From IMG/VR virus record IMGVR_UViG_3300046542_000074, positions 37,376-101,375 of that record: DNA of 64,000 nucleotides; one strand, given 5' to 3'. The DNA is from a virus. Shown here one piece after another: positions 33,951 to 42,754 of the stretch. Numbering within the stretch: the first letter of the stretch is position 1; every line of letters begins with the position of its first letter. Under the pieces are notes generated by a model. The model saw nothing but the letters and a program-made list of their open reading frames with translations. It was not told the DNA's origin and did no database searches. Position numbers and translations under genes: made by a program.

Positions 33951-34924
33951 TGAAGTTGGTAGAACTGTTGGCAGCACATCTGACAGTGTGGCCGAATGAG
34001 TACCGTGACCGAGGTGAAACAGAAGCGATGACACAGGACGAAAACAAATGTCTGAGCACCTTGGATGGTGGTAAGGAAGCTGATGTTAGCCAGTTCCGTA
34101 GTGAGGGTGGAATTGGTGACGGTGTTTGGGCTGGGAGCCATTGGACTCATGCCGGTATCAGCGCTCCTAGTGAATTGGCAGAAGACTACAAGACAGCAAT
34201 CGTAACTAAAGAAATGTGGGAAGCTGAGAAAAATAAAACAAAAGGGCAAGTGAACGAACAGGCCCAAGAGCCACAATGGAAACGTCATCGTGGTGGTAAA
34301 CAACCTGTTGCTGATGGTGTTATGGTTGAGGTTAAGTTTCGTTGTGGTGAGACTAATACGGGAATTCTTGGGGATAGCCCAATCGCTGATTGGTCACACA
34401 CAAATCACAGTTACGACATCATGCAATACCGTGTTGTTGACCAACCAGAAGAACAAACCAAAGAACAACCTCAAACTAAACAGGAGAATGAAATGCCAAC
34501 CGTAGCAGAACTCAAAGTCAACGTGGACGTAGTTGTAGGCTTCAACCCAATGTTCGCTCGTGACCGTATCCGTGCAATCAACAGTCAGTTTGAAGTACTT
34601 ACCGCCGAGCGTGCAGCATTGATTCAGGCTCTGGCTGATGAGGGTTTCACTCTTGTTTCTGAGACGGCTATTGACCCTCTGTTGATGCCAGTCGTGGAAG
34701 GTAAGGTACAACCTAAACAGCCACGAGAGTTTCAAGTTGGTGATAGCGTGCGGTTGTTCCGAGAAGTTAATAGCAGTACCTGTATGGAAGTTGGCGAAGT
34801 TGGAACCATCACTGGACTGTGCCTTTCCGATGAAACAGCTATGGTTATCAAGGATAATGATAGCTACGAATACTGGCCTAGCGTAAAAGACCTTGAACTG
34901 GTTAAAGCAGTAGAGGATAAATAA
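33950..34924 (+). CDS. Hypothetical protein with C-terminal SH3-like part
   Basis: The 324-residue protein has three parts. The first has WPNEYRDRGETEAMTQDE (about 14-31), a pattern recurring in early phage proteins. The middle is a Gln/Glu-rich linker (about 165-180). The last begins at an in-frame ATG (34493) with AGGAG upstream and carries FQVGDSVRLF...GEVGTITGL, an SH3/KOW-like barrel. The last part may also be made alone (143 residues). The function is unknown. Confidence 0.6.
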   Translation: MKLVELLAAHLTVWPNEYRDRGETEAMTQDENKCLSTLDGGKEADVSQFRSEGGIGDGVWAGSHWTHAGISAPSELAEDYKTAIVTKEMWEAEKNKTKGQVNEQAQEPQWKRHRGGKQPVADGVMVEVKFRCGETNTGILGDSPIADWSHTNHSYDIMQYRVVDQPEEQTKEQPQTKQENEMPTVAELKVNVDVVVGFNPMFARDRIRAINSQFEVLTAERAALIQALADEGFTLVSETAIDPLLMPVVEGKVQPKQPREFQVGDSVRLFREVNSSTCMEVGEVGTITGLCLSDETAMVIKDNDSYEYWPSVKDLELVKAVEDK

Positions 34925-35364
34925 TGGAGATTGATATCTCTGAGTACTTGTCTCAAAGTGAGATGAAACTCATCGCTGAAACAGAATGGCGAAGGATGTG
35001 TGGTGCGAAGTTTCTTTCAGATAGTGAGCGAATCTTTTCCAACGCTGCTTATGCCTCTGTCCAAAAGATGGTCGATGAGCAAATGGGCGGAAAGCTTGAA
35101 GAGATTATCCGTGACAAGGTGATAGTGATCCTAAACAAGATGTCTGATTTCAACGTCTTCAAGAAAGCAGATGCTTGGGACAGGGATGAGTCGAAGGGCT
35201 GGACATACCTTCAACAAGCAGTAGAGGACAATAAGCACTTGATTAATGATAGAGTAAGGCGTATCATTAGTTCTGTTGATGAAGGATACATTCGTGGAAA
35301 ACTTGAAGACTTAATGTATCAAGTTATCGAAGATCGATTAATTGGAAAGAAACAAGATGACTGA
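34924..35364 (+). CDS. Hypothetical helical protein
   Basis: The 146-residue protein is almost all helical and acidic, with MEIDISEYLSQSEMK at the start. ATG 34924 overlaps the preceding stop. Its end overlaps the next start. No family is recognised. Confidence 0.58.
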   Translation: MEIDISEYLSQSEMKLIAETEWRRMCGAKFLSDSERIFSNAAYASVQKMVDEQMGGKLEEIIRDKVIVILNKMSDFNVFKKADAWDRDESKGWTYLQQAVEDNKHLINDRVRRIISSVDEGYIRGKLEDLMYQVIEDRLIGKKQDD

Positions 35365-35617
35365 GAAAGTATACAAACTGGATGTGTCTGACATGGGCAA
35401 CCCAAAGTATACCCTGATGCGTGACCAATACGGACAAATCAGAGCACTTCGACATGGGGAGCCTTGGTATGCAAAGAACGTCGATTTATTGGGTGACAAT
35501 CTTACAGCAGCTTTATTGAACCGAATAGACGAGTTGGAGGATAAGGTTTACAGGCTGGAAGAACAAATTGAGGATGCTTGGCACGATCAACGGGAACGAA
35601 GTGAACGGGAGGACTAG
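35357..35617 (+). CDS. Hypothetical protein with C-terminal coiled coil
   Basis: The 86-residue protein begins MTEKVYKLDVSDMG and ends with a charged coiled coil (RIDELEDKVYRLEEQIED). Its start overlaps the end of the preceding gene. It may form dimers. Confidence 0.58.
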   Translation: MTEKVYKLDVSDMGNPKYTLMRDQYGQIRALRHGEPWYAKNVDLLGDNLTAALLNRIDELEDKVYRLEEQIEDAWHDQRERSERED

Positions 35618-35620
35618 AGA

Positions 35621-35821
35621 GTGATTGAAGTATTTGAAAAGCCAACAGATGGCACACAGTTTATTGCAGCTTGGACTTATCAGGGGAATCTTTGGTCTGG
35701 TAATTATCGTTACTGCAATGATGCAGAGGACTTCCAAGAATACAAAGACGAGGATGAGAGCTGGGGTCGTGCTGGATTTCCCATTGATGAGTCCTCTATT
35801 AAATATTTCGTAGCAAACTAA
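35621..35821 (+). CDS. Small hypothetical protein
   Basis: The 66-residue protein is acidic and aromatic (WGRAGFPIDESSIKYF). It starts with GTG 35621, preceded by GGGAGG. No family is recognised. Confidence 0.58.
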   Translation: MIEVFEKPTDGTQFIAAWTYQGNLWSGNYRYCNDAEDFQEYKDEDESWGRAGFPIDESSIKYFVAN

Positions 35822-35832
35822 AGGAGAAACAA

Positions 35833-36168
35833 GTGAAACGTTCCACAATCAAATTTGTATGTAACATTGTAGCAGCCACATCACTGACAGCCATGTTGGG
35901 TATTGTAGCTCTCACACCATCTCAAGCTAATGCCAAAGCAGAAGATGAATATTGCGCAGGCTTGTACAATCTTGCCAGCACCATCATGGATGCGCGACAG
36001 TCTGACGTTCCACTGCCGGACGTACTCAAGATCGTCAAAGGTAATGAAATAAGCACTCTGCTGGTGAAGCAAGCTTATTCCAAAGACCAGATGGTTACTG
36101 ACGAATACAAGCAGCGTTCGATTAAGCGCTTTGCTGAAGAAACCTTCGCCATGTGTACCGAGGCTTAA
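35833..36168 (+). CDS. Exported periplasmic protein
   Basis: The 111-residue protein has an N-terminal signal peptide: basic MKRSTIK, a hydrophobic core (about 12-28) and an ANA or AKA cleavage site at 34-36. The mature part has two Cys residues (41 and 108) that could form a disulfide. GTG 35833 follows AAAGGAGAAACAA. It would act in the periplasm, possibly in host takeover or exclusion of other phages; this is inference. Confidence 0.7.
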   Translation: MKRSTIKFVCNIVAATSLTAMLGIVALTPSQANAKAEDEYCAGLYNLASTIMDARQSDVPLPDVLKIVKGNEISTLLVKQAYSKDQMVTDEYKQRSIKRFAEETFAMCTEA

Positions 36169-36170
36169 GT

Positions 36171-36290
36171 ATGCCACTGTTCGCTGTCGCTTGGTACATC
36201 GGCATCATGGTTGTGCCACACTACAAACGTAAGTTGTTTCGTAAGGTGAGTATTTGGAAAGGAGACACCAATGAAAAGTTATTGGGTTGA
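36171..36290 (+). CDS. Small membrane protein (39 residues)
   Basis: It begins MPLFAVAWYIGIMVV, a single membrane helix, then a basic tail. GAGG lies seven bases before the ATG. Its end overlaps the next gene by 20 bases. It may be real but could be a chance frame. Confidence 0.45.
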   Translation: MPLFAVAWYIGIMVVPHYKRKLFRKVSIWKGDTNEKLLG

Positions 36291-36513
36291 CTGTAACAAG
36301 CTGAAAGACGTAGAAGAGTGGAAAGGGTACGACTACGAGCCAACAGATGTTGATATCGAAGTTGTCCTTATGTCCACTCACAAACTGGAAATTCATAAGT
36401 TGAAGCACGCACTACTTGAGATATCTTTGATCCAAGACCGGTTTAATTGCGGTGACTGGGATGAGATTGAAGAAGCCCGTGGTATTGCAAACAAAGCTCT
36501 TAAAGAACTCTGA
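36271..36513 (+). CDS. Hypothetical protein
   Basis: The 80-residue protein begins MKSYWVDCNKLKDVEEW and is helical at the end. AAAGGAG precedes its ATG. No family is recognised. Confidence 0.6.
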   Translation: MKSYWVDCNKLKDVEEWKGYDYEPTDVDIEVVLMSTHKLEIHKLKHALLEISLIQDRFNCGDWDEIEEARGIANKALKEL

Positions 36514-36538
36514 CAACTTTAAACACTAGGAGAAATAA

Positions 36539-36709
36539 ATGAACGATTTGATTATCAACAGCAGTGACTGTGACGGTGTGTTCCATGTTCACGCCATCTC
36601 GGAAACAGAGTTTCATATCGATGGTGCAGAGGAACTAGACCTTGATGTGGATGACGCCAAACAACTGCGCGCATGGCTAGACCGATTCATTAACCTACAA
36701 GGAGAGTAA
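36539..36709 (+). CDS. Small acidic protein (56 residues)
   Basis: It begins MNDLIINSSDCDGVFHVH. AGGAGAAATAA precedes the ATG, and the codon use matches neighbours. It is acidic with a C-terminal helix (KQLRAWLDRF). No family is recognised. Confidence 0.62.
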   Translation: MNDLIINSSDCDGVFHVHAISETEFHIDGAEELDLDVDDAKQLRAWLDRFINLQGE

Positions 36710-36710
36710 C

Positions 36711-37175
36711 ATGCAAGTATTTGGTAATTGGTTGACAAACTGTGCCACTCAAGATGGTGCTGAGTTCTTTCTGTCACTGTACGACATGACGGCTCAACAA
36801 ATGATTGAGCATTACGAACTTGAGAACAACGCAACACTGACCAAAGATGATGTGCAAGCAATTGTCATCCTTGAGTCTGATAGTGATGTGAACCAAGTGT
36901 TTGTATTGGAAGACGGAGATAAGGTGTGCGTGTATGCCGAGGGTTGCTGTGATACTATTTTCAATACTGATGGTTTTGCCTTCATGGAAGTTTGGAATAG
37001 TGGGGTGCTGAGCGGACTCTATGCCATTGACAATTCCCCATACCAACTGGTAGATGCTTGCGACATGGCTGATAATGAAGACATTGACTTTACAGACTTG
37101 AAAGAACATCTGCTGAAAGAGTATAATCTCAGCCGCGTAACATTTGAGAACACGATTTTCATTCGTCAATTGTAA
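36711..37175 (+). CDS. Hypothetical protein
   Basis: The 154-residue protein is acidic and begins MQVFGNWLTNCATQDG. It directly precedes the primase-helicase gene, whose ribosome site covers its stop. AAGGAGAG precedes the ATG. No family is recognised. Confidence 0.6.
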   Translation: MQVFGNWLTNCATQDGAEFFLSLYDMTAQQMIEHYELENNATLTKDDVQAIVILESDSDVNQVFVLEDGDKVCVYAEGCCDTIFNTDGFAFMEVWNSGVLSGLYAIDNSPYQLVDACDMADNEDIDFTDLKEHLLKEYNLSRVTFENTIFIRQL

Positions 37176-37185
37176 GGAGGGTACG

Positions 37186-38853
37186 TTGGGGTACGAGAAA
37201 AAGAAGTTCAATAAGTCTGGAGAAGTAATGCAGGAGTATGTACCAAAAGAAACAATCAAGGATATTGCTGAGTATAAAGCTCGTGATATCCCTGAGCGGG
37301 GCATTCGTAAAGAAACACTGGAGAGGTTTGGTGTAAAGGTTGCTGTCGATACCAAAGATGGCGTGACACCAATTGCAGTATACTTCCCGTCGTTCAACCA
37401 GAAAGACCAAGTAACAGGTTATACCAAGCAAGACCTTACCAAGTCAAAGGAAGAGAAATACCACTGGAGTACGGTAGGTTCTGTTAGTATCAGTAACAAG
37501 TTGTTCGGTCAAAGTGTAGCAGAGAAACAATCCCGTAAGCGTAGCAACTTGATTATTACCGAAGGCCAGTGGGACACAATATCCGTATGGCAATCTGGTG
37601 TTGATTCTGTCGCAGGAACCAAGTACGCAGGTATTGAACCTCTAGTTTCAAGTATCCCACTTGGTACTGCCAATGCTGTAGAAAGTATTTTGCACAATGG
37701 TAAGTTTGTGGAGTCTTATGATGCACTGACTATTTTCTTTGATGACGACCACTGTACACCAGCGGAACTCAAGAAAGGAATCATGAAAGGTCATGAAGCT
37801 CGGGATGCTGTAGCTAGTGCAATGGTGGGTAATGGTCAATCGTTGTTCACAATTACACCAGACGATGGATTCAAAGATGCCTCGGATTACATTCAGGCAG
37901 GTAAAAGTGCTGACCTTGCGAAGTTGATTCAATTTGGTAAGCGAGCCTACTCTTCCGAGAAGATCGTAAAGTCTTCTGACATTACTTTGGATGAACTACT
38001 TGAACCACGAGTTGAAGGTTTATATGTAGATTGCTTCCCTGAGCTGATGCGTAAGATTCACGGCTTCCGCTTGCGAGAGTTGGTATTGTTGACCAGTCCA
38101 TCTGGTGTTGGTAAGAGTACTGTAACATCTTTGTTTGCTTCGGCATTCATGGAGAAAGACGAACGACTGGGCATGATCTTTCTGGAAGAGGGTAACAAAG
38201 AAACTCTTCAACGATTGATTGCATTCAAACTCAAAGTTAACTTCCTTGAGTTCAAGAATAACCCGCTGAGTGTTGCAAGTCGTGAGGATATTGCTCGTGC
38301 CAAGGCAGAGATTGATGAGAACGACAAACTCATCATGTTGGGTCACTTCGGTAGTATGCCAATTACTGAGTTGATGGCTAAGATCAAACACATGCACTTG
38401 GTTGAAGGTTGTAAGTACATTGTACTTGATCACTTGAGTTTGGTTATCTCTGGCTCTGGTGTTGCTGATGAACGGAAAGAGTTGGACATGGTGATGACTG
38501 AGCTTGCCGCATTCTGTGCAGCCAATGATGTTTGCATTATCGCCATTAGCCACATTAACCGGACTGGTGCAGAACAATTCAAACCACCACGACTACGTGA
38601 CGGAGAAGAACCACAACCATTTTGGGTTCAAGTGACTAAAGAAATGATGCGTGGTTCTGCTGCACTGGAACAACTGTCTTGGATTATTCTTGGACTTGAA
38701 CCTGAAATTCTGGTTGATCGAAGTCGGGGACGTGTACGACTTGTTGTGTTGAAGAACCGACCTTGGAGTTATCTTGGTGAGGCAGATACATTCTCGATTG
38801 ACAATGAAACTTGGGAAGTGGTGCTATCAGAGGGAGAAGACCGAAGCTATTGA
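37186..38853 (+). CDS. Primase-helicase, T7 gp4-like, without zinc domain
   Basis: The 555-residue protein has a TOPRIM-type domain with LIITEGQWDT (about 122-131) and FFDDDH (about 183-188), then a RecA-type helicase with Walker A SPSGVGKST (about 303-311), Walker B YIVLDH and RGSAALEQLSW. No N-terminal zinc motif is seen, so it may be a helicase with reduced priming ability, like T7 gp4B. The start is TTG 37186, with AAGGAGG five bases upstream; no ATG has a comparable site. Confidence 0.9.
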   Translation: MGYEKKKFNKSGEVMQEYVPKETIKDIAEYKARDIPERGIRKETLERFGVKVAVDTKDGVTPIAVYFPSFNQKDQVTGYTKQDLTKSKEEKYHWSTVGSVSISNKLFGQSVAEKQSRKRSNLIITEGQWDTISVWQSGVDSVAGTKYAGIEPLVSSIPLGTANAVESILHNGKFVESYDALTIFFDDDHCTPAELKKGIMKGHEARDAVASAMVGNGQSLFTITPDDGFKDASDYIQAGKSADLAKLIQFGKRAYSSEKIVKSSDITLDELLEPRVEGLYVDCFPELMRKIHGFRLRELVLLTSPSGVGKSTVTSLFASAFMEKDERLGMIFLEEGNKETLQRLIAFKLKVNFLEFKNNPLSVASREDIARAKAEIDENDKLIMLGHFGSMPITELMAKIKHMHLVEGCKYIVLDHLSLVISGSGVADERKELDMVMTELAAFCAANDVCIIAISHINRTGAEQFKPPRLRDGEEPQPFWVQVTKEMMRGSAALEQLSWIILGLEPEILVDRSRGRVRLVVLKNRPWSYLGEADTFSIDNETWEVVLSEGEDRSY

Positions 38854-38855
38854 AC

Positions 38856-38884
38856 AAAGGAGCCTTGCGCTCCTTTTTGTTTTT
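38856..38884 (+). terminator. Terminator after the primase-helicase gene
   Basis: AAAGGAGC pairs with GCTCCTTT across loop CTTGC, followed by a T-rich run. A promoter -35 box lies inside it. Confidence 0.85.
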
Positions 38885-38893
38885 GTGTAGAAT
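38865..38893 (+). promoter_or_regulatory. Promoter overlapping the terminator
   Basis: TTGCGC (38865-38870) and TAGAAT (38888-38893), 17 bases apart, overlap the terminator hairpin. It would drive the DNA polymerase genes. The -35 box is partial. Confidence 0.45.
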
Positions 38894-38921
38894 CAACGGG
38901 TTAATTCAATAGGAGAGAATT

Positions 38922-40538
38922 TTGAAGGCCATTACAAACTGGAGAAACGCAACAGTATTTGACGCGGAGTCTGATGGATTCCTTGATGTTGCAACTAAGC
39001 TACATGTACTGTCGTATCAAATGCAAATGAAGGGTGTGTCAAGCTTTAATGCTGCACTACAAACAGAGCGTATCAAGGCTTTGTTCATCTGGCATATGGA
39101 TAATAAAGTACCTGTCGTCGCACACAATGGTATTTGTTTCGACATTCCACTGATCGAGAAACTTCTTGGACTCGACCTGACAAACTTGATGGTGATCGAT
39201 ACCCTTGCTATTAGTTGGTATTTGAATCCCGAGAGGAACTTGCATGGTCTGGATTCCTTTCACGAGGATTACGGTATTGCGAAACCAAAGGTACAAGATT
39301 GGGATAACCAACCGTATGAAGTTTACGAGAACCGTTGCCAAGAAGACGTTAAGATCAACAAAGCACTTTGGGAAGACCTGAAGTCTCGGTTGATTGACAT
39401 GTACTCACGCGCCAAAGTTGAGATTGATCTTGGTAAAGTGGGTGGCAAGCGTATGTTCCCAACTGAGGTCATTTACATTGACCAGTACAAGGGGAGTACT
39501 GTAGACGAAGCAATTGATCGTATCCTGACATTCCTGATGTTCAAGATGGATTGTGCCCGTCTGCAAGAGCGTACTCAGTGGGAAGCGGACGTTGTTTCAT
39601 TGACTGCTTCACAAGAAAAGCTGAGTAAGATCGTACTTGAGGCAAAGGCTAAGCTTGAGTCTGTAATGCCTAAAGTACCTAAGTACACGTTGAAAAAGAA
39701 GCCAGCAGACCCATATAAGATGAGTGGTGACTTGTCTGTTCATGGTGAGAAGTGGTTTAAGGTATTGGCTCAGTTCGAAGCTAAAGAGGTTGATGACCTC
39801 GGCAACTTGATGGTTAAAGAGTCCAACAAACCAAACGAACTTAAGACCTTGAAAGAGTATGAACCACCTTCTGCATCGTCACCTTTGCAGATTAAGTCTT
39901 TCTTGTTCTCCAAGGGTTGGGTGCCGTTAACTTTCAAGTATGAGAAAGATGAGGAACTGTTTGCAGCATGGGTTGCCAGTAAACCAAAGGAAGGCGCTCA
40001 ACGGGGATCTTGGACTGCTTGGAAAGCTAAGAAGCCACCAGAGCGAGAGATTCCACAAGTAACTAAAGCAGGCGAAGACGGAAAAGAGTTGTGCCAATCT
40101 GTCTTGGACTTGGCCGAAGAAATTCCAGAGATTATGTTGTATGCCGATTACAACGTAGCGAAACACCGTCTTGGTGTAGTGGATGGATTCCTTCGTGACT
40201 TGCGGGATGGTAAGTGGTTGCAAGCTCGTATTGGTGGTTTCACTAACACATTGCGAGTACAACATCGGGAACTTGTGAACTTGCCGGGAGTTGATAAAGC
40301 TCACGGGGAAGACATTCGTGGGGGTTTGATTGCTGGATTCAAGAAAATTCTTCTTGGTTCTGACATGTCAAGTCTTGAGGATAGGATTAAAATTAACTTC
40401 ATGATGACACACGACCAAGTTTATGTGGAACAGCTTAGTGAGAAGGGGTACGACCCACACCTAGCAATGGCTGTGGTTGCTGGCATGATTACAGAAGACG
40501 AGAAGGAGTTCTACAAATGGTACAAAGCGAACCACTAA
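38922..40538 (+). CDS. DNA polymerase family A, N-terminal part (exonuclease to motif A)
   Basis: The 538-residue protein has a 3'-5' exonuclease with FDAESDG (about 12-18), VAHNGICFD and YENRCQEDVKIN, and a polymerase palm motif A, LGSDMSSLEDR (about 478-488). It stops at EFYKWYKANH, before motif B. The rest of the polymerase is encoded at 41070-41660, after an inserted HNH gene. The start is TTG 38922, preceded by AGGAG. The two parts probably assemble into a working enzyme. Confidence 0.9.
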   Translation: MKAITNWRNATVFDAESDGFLDVATKLHVLSYQMQMKGVSSFNAALQTERIKALFIWHMDNKVPVVAHNGICFDIPLIEKLLGLDLTNLMVIDTLAISWYLNPERNLHGLDSFHEDYGIAKPKVQDWDNQPYEVYENRCQEDVKINKALWEDLKSRLIDMYSRAKVEIDLGKVGGKRMFPTEVIYIDQYKGSTVDEAIDRILTFLMFKMDCARLQERTQWEADVVSLTASQEKLSKIVLEAKAKLESVMPKVPKYTLKKKPADPYKMSGDLSVHGEKWFKVLAQFEAKEVDDLGNLMVKESNKPNELKTLKEYEPPSASSPLQIKSFLFSKGWVPLTFKYEKDEELFAAWVASKPKEGAQRGSWTAWKAKKPPEREIPQVTKAGEDGKELCQSVLDLAEEIPEIMLYADYNVAKHRLGVVDGFLRDLRDGKWLQARIGGFTNTLRVQHRELVNLPGVDKAHGEDIRGGLIAGFKKILLGSDMSSLEDRIKINFMMTHDQVYVEQLSEKGYDPHLAMAVVAGMITEDEKEFYKWYKANH

Positions 40539-41083
40539 CGTTGTATGGGTTCACAAAAGAAGAGTTCCTTGGTTTCACCTATGTGGATGTAACTTCGCCG
40601 TCGGGTTTGAGGTGGGCGAAGGGCGCCAGTTCAACGGCAACAAAGGGAAGTGTTTTCGGCACATACTCCCGTGCTGTAAAGCACCCATGTTGGCGAGTGA
40701 AGTACAATGGAGTTCCCATGGTGGTGGCAAGGGTGTTGTATTTTCTGACAAAAGGAATCCCACCAGTTGGTTTTGTAGATCACAGGAATGGGGATACTTA
40801 TGACCATAACCACGATAACTTAAGGGATGTCGTGATTAAGGTTAACTGCGAGAACAGGGTTGTGCTAAATGAAACAGGCGTACCCGGTGTTTATTTTTCT
40901 GATGGAAGGTGTCCGTCTTGGAGATGCCAAGGTGTTTCTGCTGATGGCGTTAGGTGGGTGAAAAGTTACTCAGTAAATAAATACGGCTATGAAAATGCCT
41001 TGTCCCTTGCCAAAAAGCACCGTCTTGGTAAAGAGGAAGAAAACAACACACAAACTAGGAGAAAGACACTTGTTGACACTTGA
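40517..41083 (+). CDS. HNH-AP2 homing endonuclease splitting the polymerase
   Basis: The 188-residue protein has an HNH motif, VDHRNGDTYDHNHDNL (about residues 89-104), and an AP2-type DNA-binding domain (GVPGVYFSDGRCPSWRC, then a helix). It starts inside the polymerase N-part with AAGGAG upstream and ends inside the start region of the polymerase C-part. Its coding frame fills nearly all of the insertion, which leaves no space for a group I intron core, so it acts as a free-standing mobile gene. Confidence 0.88.
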   Translation: MVQSEPLTLYGFTKEEFLGFTYVDVTSPSGLRWAKGASSTATKGSVFGTYSRAVKHPCWRVKYNGVPMVVARVLYFLTKGIPPVGFVDHRNGDTYDHNHDNLRDVVIKVNCENRVVLNETGVPGVYFSDGRCPSWRCQGVSADGVRWVKSYSVNKYGYENALSLAKKHRLGKEEENNTQTRRKTLVDT

Positions 41084-41660
41084 CCAAATGAAAGCCCTAC
41101 CACCAGAGAAGCAAAAAGAAATCATTGCAAAAATCACGGCAGCACGTAAAAAAGGCAAGACAACCAACTACGCAAGTGTGTATAATGCAGGTGCGGCAGC
41201 GATTGCTCGGGCTGCTGGTGTTAGTTTGGAAGAGGGTAAGATTCTACACGAGGCTTACTGGAAACTGAACTGGGCAGTAAAAGCTATTGCCGAAGAACAG
41301 ATTGTCATCACAGACAAACGCGGTAATAAGTGGTTGATCAACCCGGTTAACGGCTTCCTGTATTCCTTGCGTAAAGACTCTGACCGATTCAGTACGTTGG
41401 CTCAGGGTACTGGCTCATATATGTTTGATATGTGGGTTGACGCAGTGTTGGAAGAGATGTATAGTCTGTTCAAGCGCAAGACTCTGACTGGATCTTTTCA
41501 CGATGAGCTGATTTTGTGTATTGCTGACGACGAGAAGTGGAAAAATCTTTTCAAAGAAATTGTTGAAAAGGCTATTGACACCATCAACGAACGGTATAAA
41601 CTACGACGGCTGCTGGGTTGCGATGTTCAATTTGGCTACCGTTATTCGGAAATTCACTAA
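41070..41660 (+). CDS. DNA polymerase family A, C-terminal part (motifs B and C)
   Basis: The 196-residue protein carries the fingers motif B (RKKGKTTNYASVYNAG, about 24-39) and palm motif C (GSFHDEL, about 140). Without the N-part it has no exonuclease and no motif A. The likely start is TTG 41070 or 41073, with AGGAG eight bases upstream. A much longer upstream frame falls in the HNH gene and is not credible. Translation probably couples to the HNH stop. Confidence 0.85.
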   Translation: MLTLDQMKALPPEKQKEIIAKITAARKKGKTTNYASVYNAGAAAIARAAGVSLEEGKILHEAYWKLNWAVKAIAEEQIVITDKRGNKWLINPVNGFLYSLRKDSDRFSTLAQGTGSYMFDMWVDAVLEEMYSLFKRKTLTGSFHDELILCIADDEKWKNLFKEIVEKAIDTINERYKLRRLLGCDVQFGYRYSEIH

Positions 41661-41674
41661 CTAGGAGAAACTAA

Positions 41675-42028
41675 GTGACAGCTAAAACAAACTTCGCTAT
41701 TCGCACCACCGATAAGACATTCAAGTCCAACGTTAATACACTGGAAGCTCTTGGGTATCAAATCTTCCCTGATACCAAAAAAGCAGCACAACGTGGCGAT
41801 AGAATTTCAAACCGCATGGATGGGTGGGATGCTCTTAGTCCACAGGATGGTGGGATCGCTCGTGCTAGTTTTAGTAGCAGCCACCGCTTCCTGTTCGAAA
41901 ACATTTCCGACTTCCTAGAGTGGCACTTCACACCAGAACAAACACAAGAACAACTGGAAATTGCTAAGTTGGAAGGTAAGATCAAAGTTATGCAAGATCG
42001 TATTGCGTGCTTGAAGGAAGTTTCGTAA
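41675..42028 (+). CDS. Hypothetical protein
   Basis: The 117-residue protein starts with GTG 41675, after AGGAGAAACTAA. It has a helical C-terminus with coiled-coil character (EQLEIAKLEGKIKVMQDR). It follows the polymerase; a role in replication is only inferred. Confidence 0.58.
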   Translation: MTAKTNFAIRTTDKTFKSNVNTLEALGYQIFPDTKKAAQRGDRISNRMDGWDALSPQDGGIARASFSSSHRFLFENISDFLEWHFTPEQTQEQLEIAKLEGKIKVMQDRIACLKEVS

Positions 42029-42029
42029 G

Positions 42030-42344
42030 ATGCTAGGCTTTACAGCCCGCTGGGTATTTCACTTCTACGATGGTGAGTACATTGAAACTCTGGAGAGCGA
42101 GATTACGGAGTCTGAATTTACAGCAGACGATGATATCTGCGACGAAGAGATTGGCACTTATATGCCTTTGTGGGAGTCTGCTCTAGAGGAAGCAAAGAAA
42201 TACAAAAGTGGTGATCACACTGAGATGGTGGAAGTGCTTGCAGGATGTGAAGTGTGGTATTCCCGTGATGACTTCACGAGAGAAGTGGACGCTGATTATG
42301 GCTTCGAAGTTATTTCTGTTAAACAAGTGGAGGATGTATATTGA
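42030..42344 (+). CDS. Hypothetical acidic protein
   Basis: The 104-residue protein is acidic (ESEITESEFTADDDICDEE). The ATG lies just after the previous stop. Its stop overlaps the next start. No family is recognised. Confidence 0.58.
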   Translation: MLGFTARWVFHFYDGEYIETLESEITESEFTADDDICDEEIGTYMPLWESALEEAKKYKSGDHTEMVEVLAGCEVWYSRDDFTREVDADYGFEVISVKQVEDVY

Positions 42345-42613
42345 GCAAAAGAAACAAACAACAAGTTATGGGTGTAAGTGTTGACCTGAAACGTGGTGAC
42401 TTCTCGGAGTCATTCGATTTAGCAGCACAGTTTGAAGTGGTGATTGAGTACAAGAAAGGTGGCACTCCAAAGGATTTCGTTAGTCCTCTTGACACCATCG
42501 GGATTGACGGTGAATACTTGCGAGTCACTAATCACATCAGCGAATATTGCTACAAGTACTTGCTGAAAGATTTGAAATCTGTCATGATTATCCCCACAGA
42601 GTTTTCTTTCTAA
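42341..42613 (+). CDS. Hypothetical protein
   Basis: The 90-residue protein starts with TTG 42341, preceded by GGAGG. It begins MSKRNKQQVMGVSVDLKRG and is mostly beta. No family is recognised. Confidence 0.58.
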   Translation: MSKRNKQQVMGVSVDLKRGDFSESFDLAAQFEVVIEYKKGGTPKDFVSPLDTIGIDGEYLRVTNHISEYCYKYLLKDLKSVMIIPTEFSF

Positions 42614-42620
42614 GAAAAGG

Positions 42621-42650
42621 TTGCAAAACAAAGGATAAGGGTTGTATAAT
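42621..42650 (+). promoter_or_regulatory. Sigma70-like promoter for the SSB gene
   Basis: TTGCAA (42621-42626) and a perfect TATAAT (42645-42650) are 18 bases apart. The leader that follows (about 100 bases) has CATCC/GGATG and GGGA/TCCC stems. Confidence 0.75.
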
Positions 42651-42754
42651 AGACCTTCATCCAGCTAGACATCTAATGGATGTAAAACTGCAAAACTGCT
42701 GTACATATCGGGAATTGTCCCACAAACTATAATCTGCAAAAGGAAAATAAATTA

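Noticed and set aside
40538-41070. Group I intron in the DNA polymerase gene
   Set aside because: The inserted HNH-AP2 frame covers the whole insertion and overlaps both polymerase parts, leaving no space for a ribozyme core. Translation signals are present for each part.
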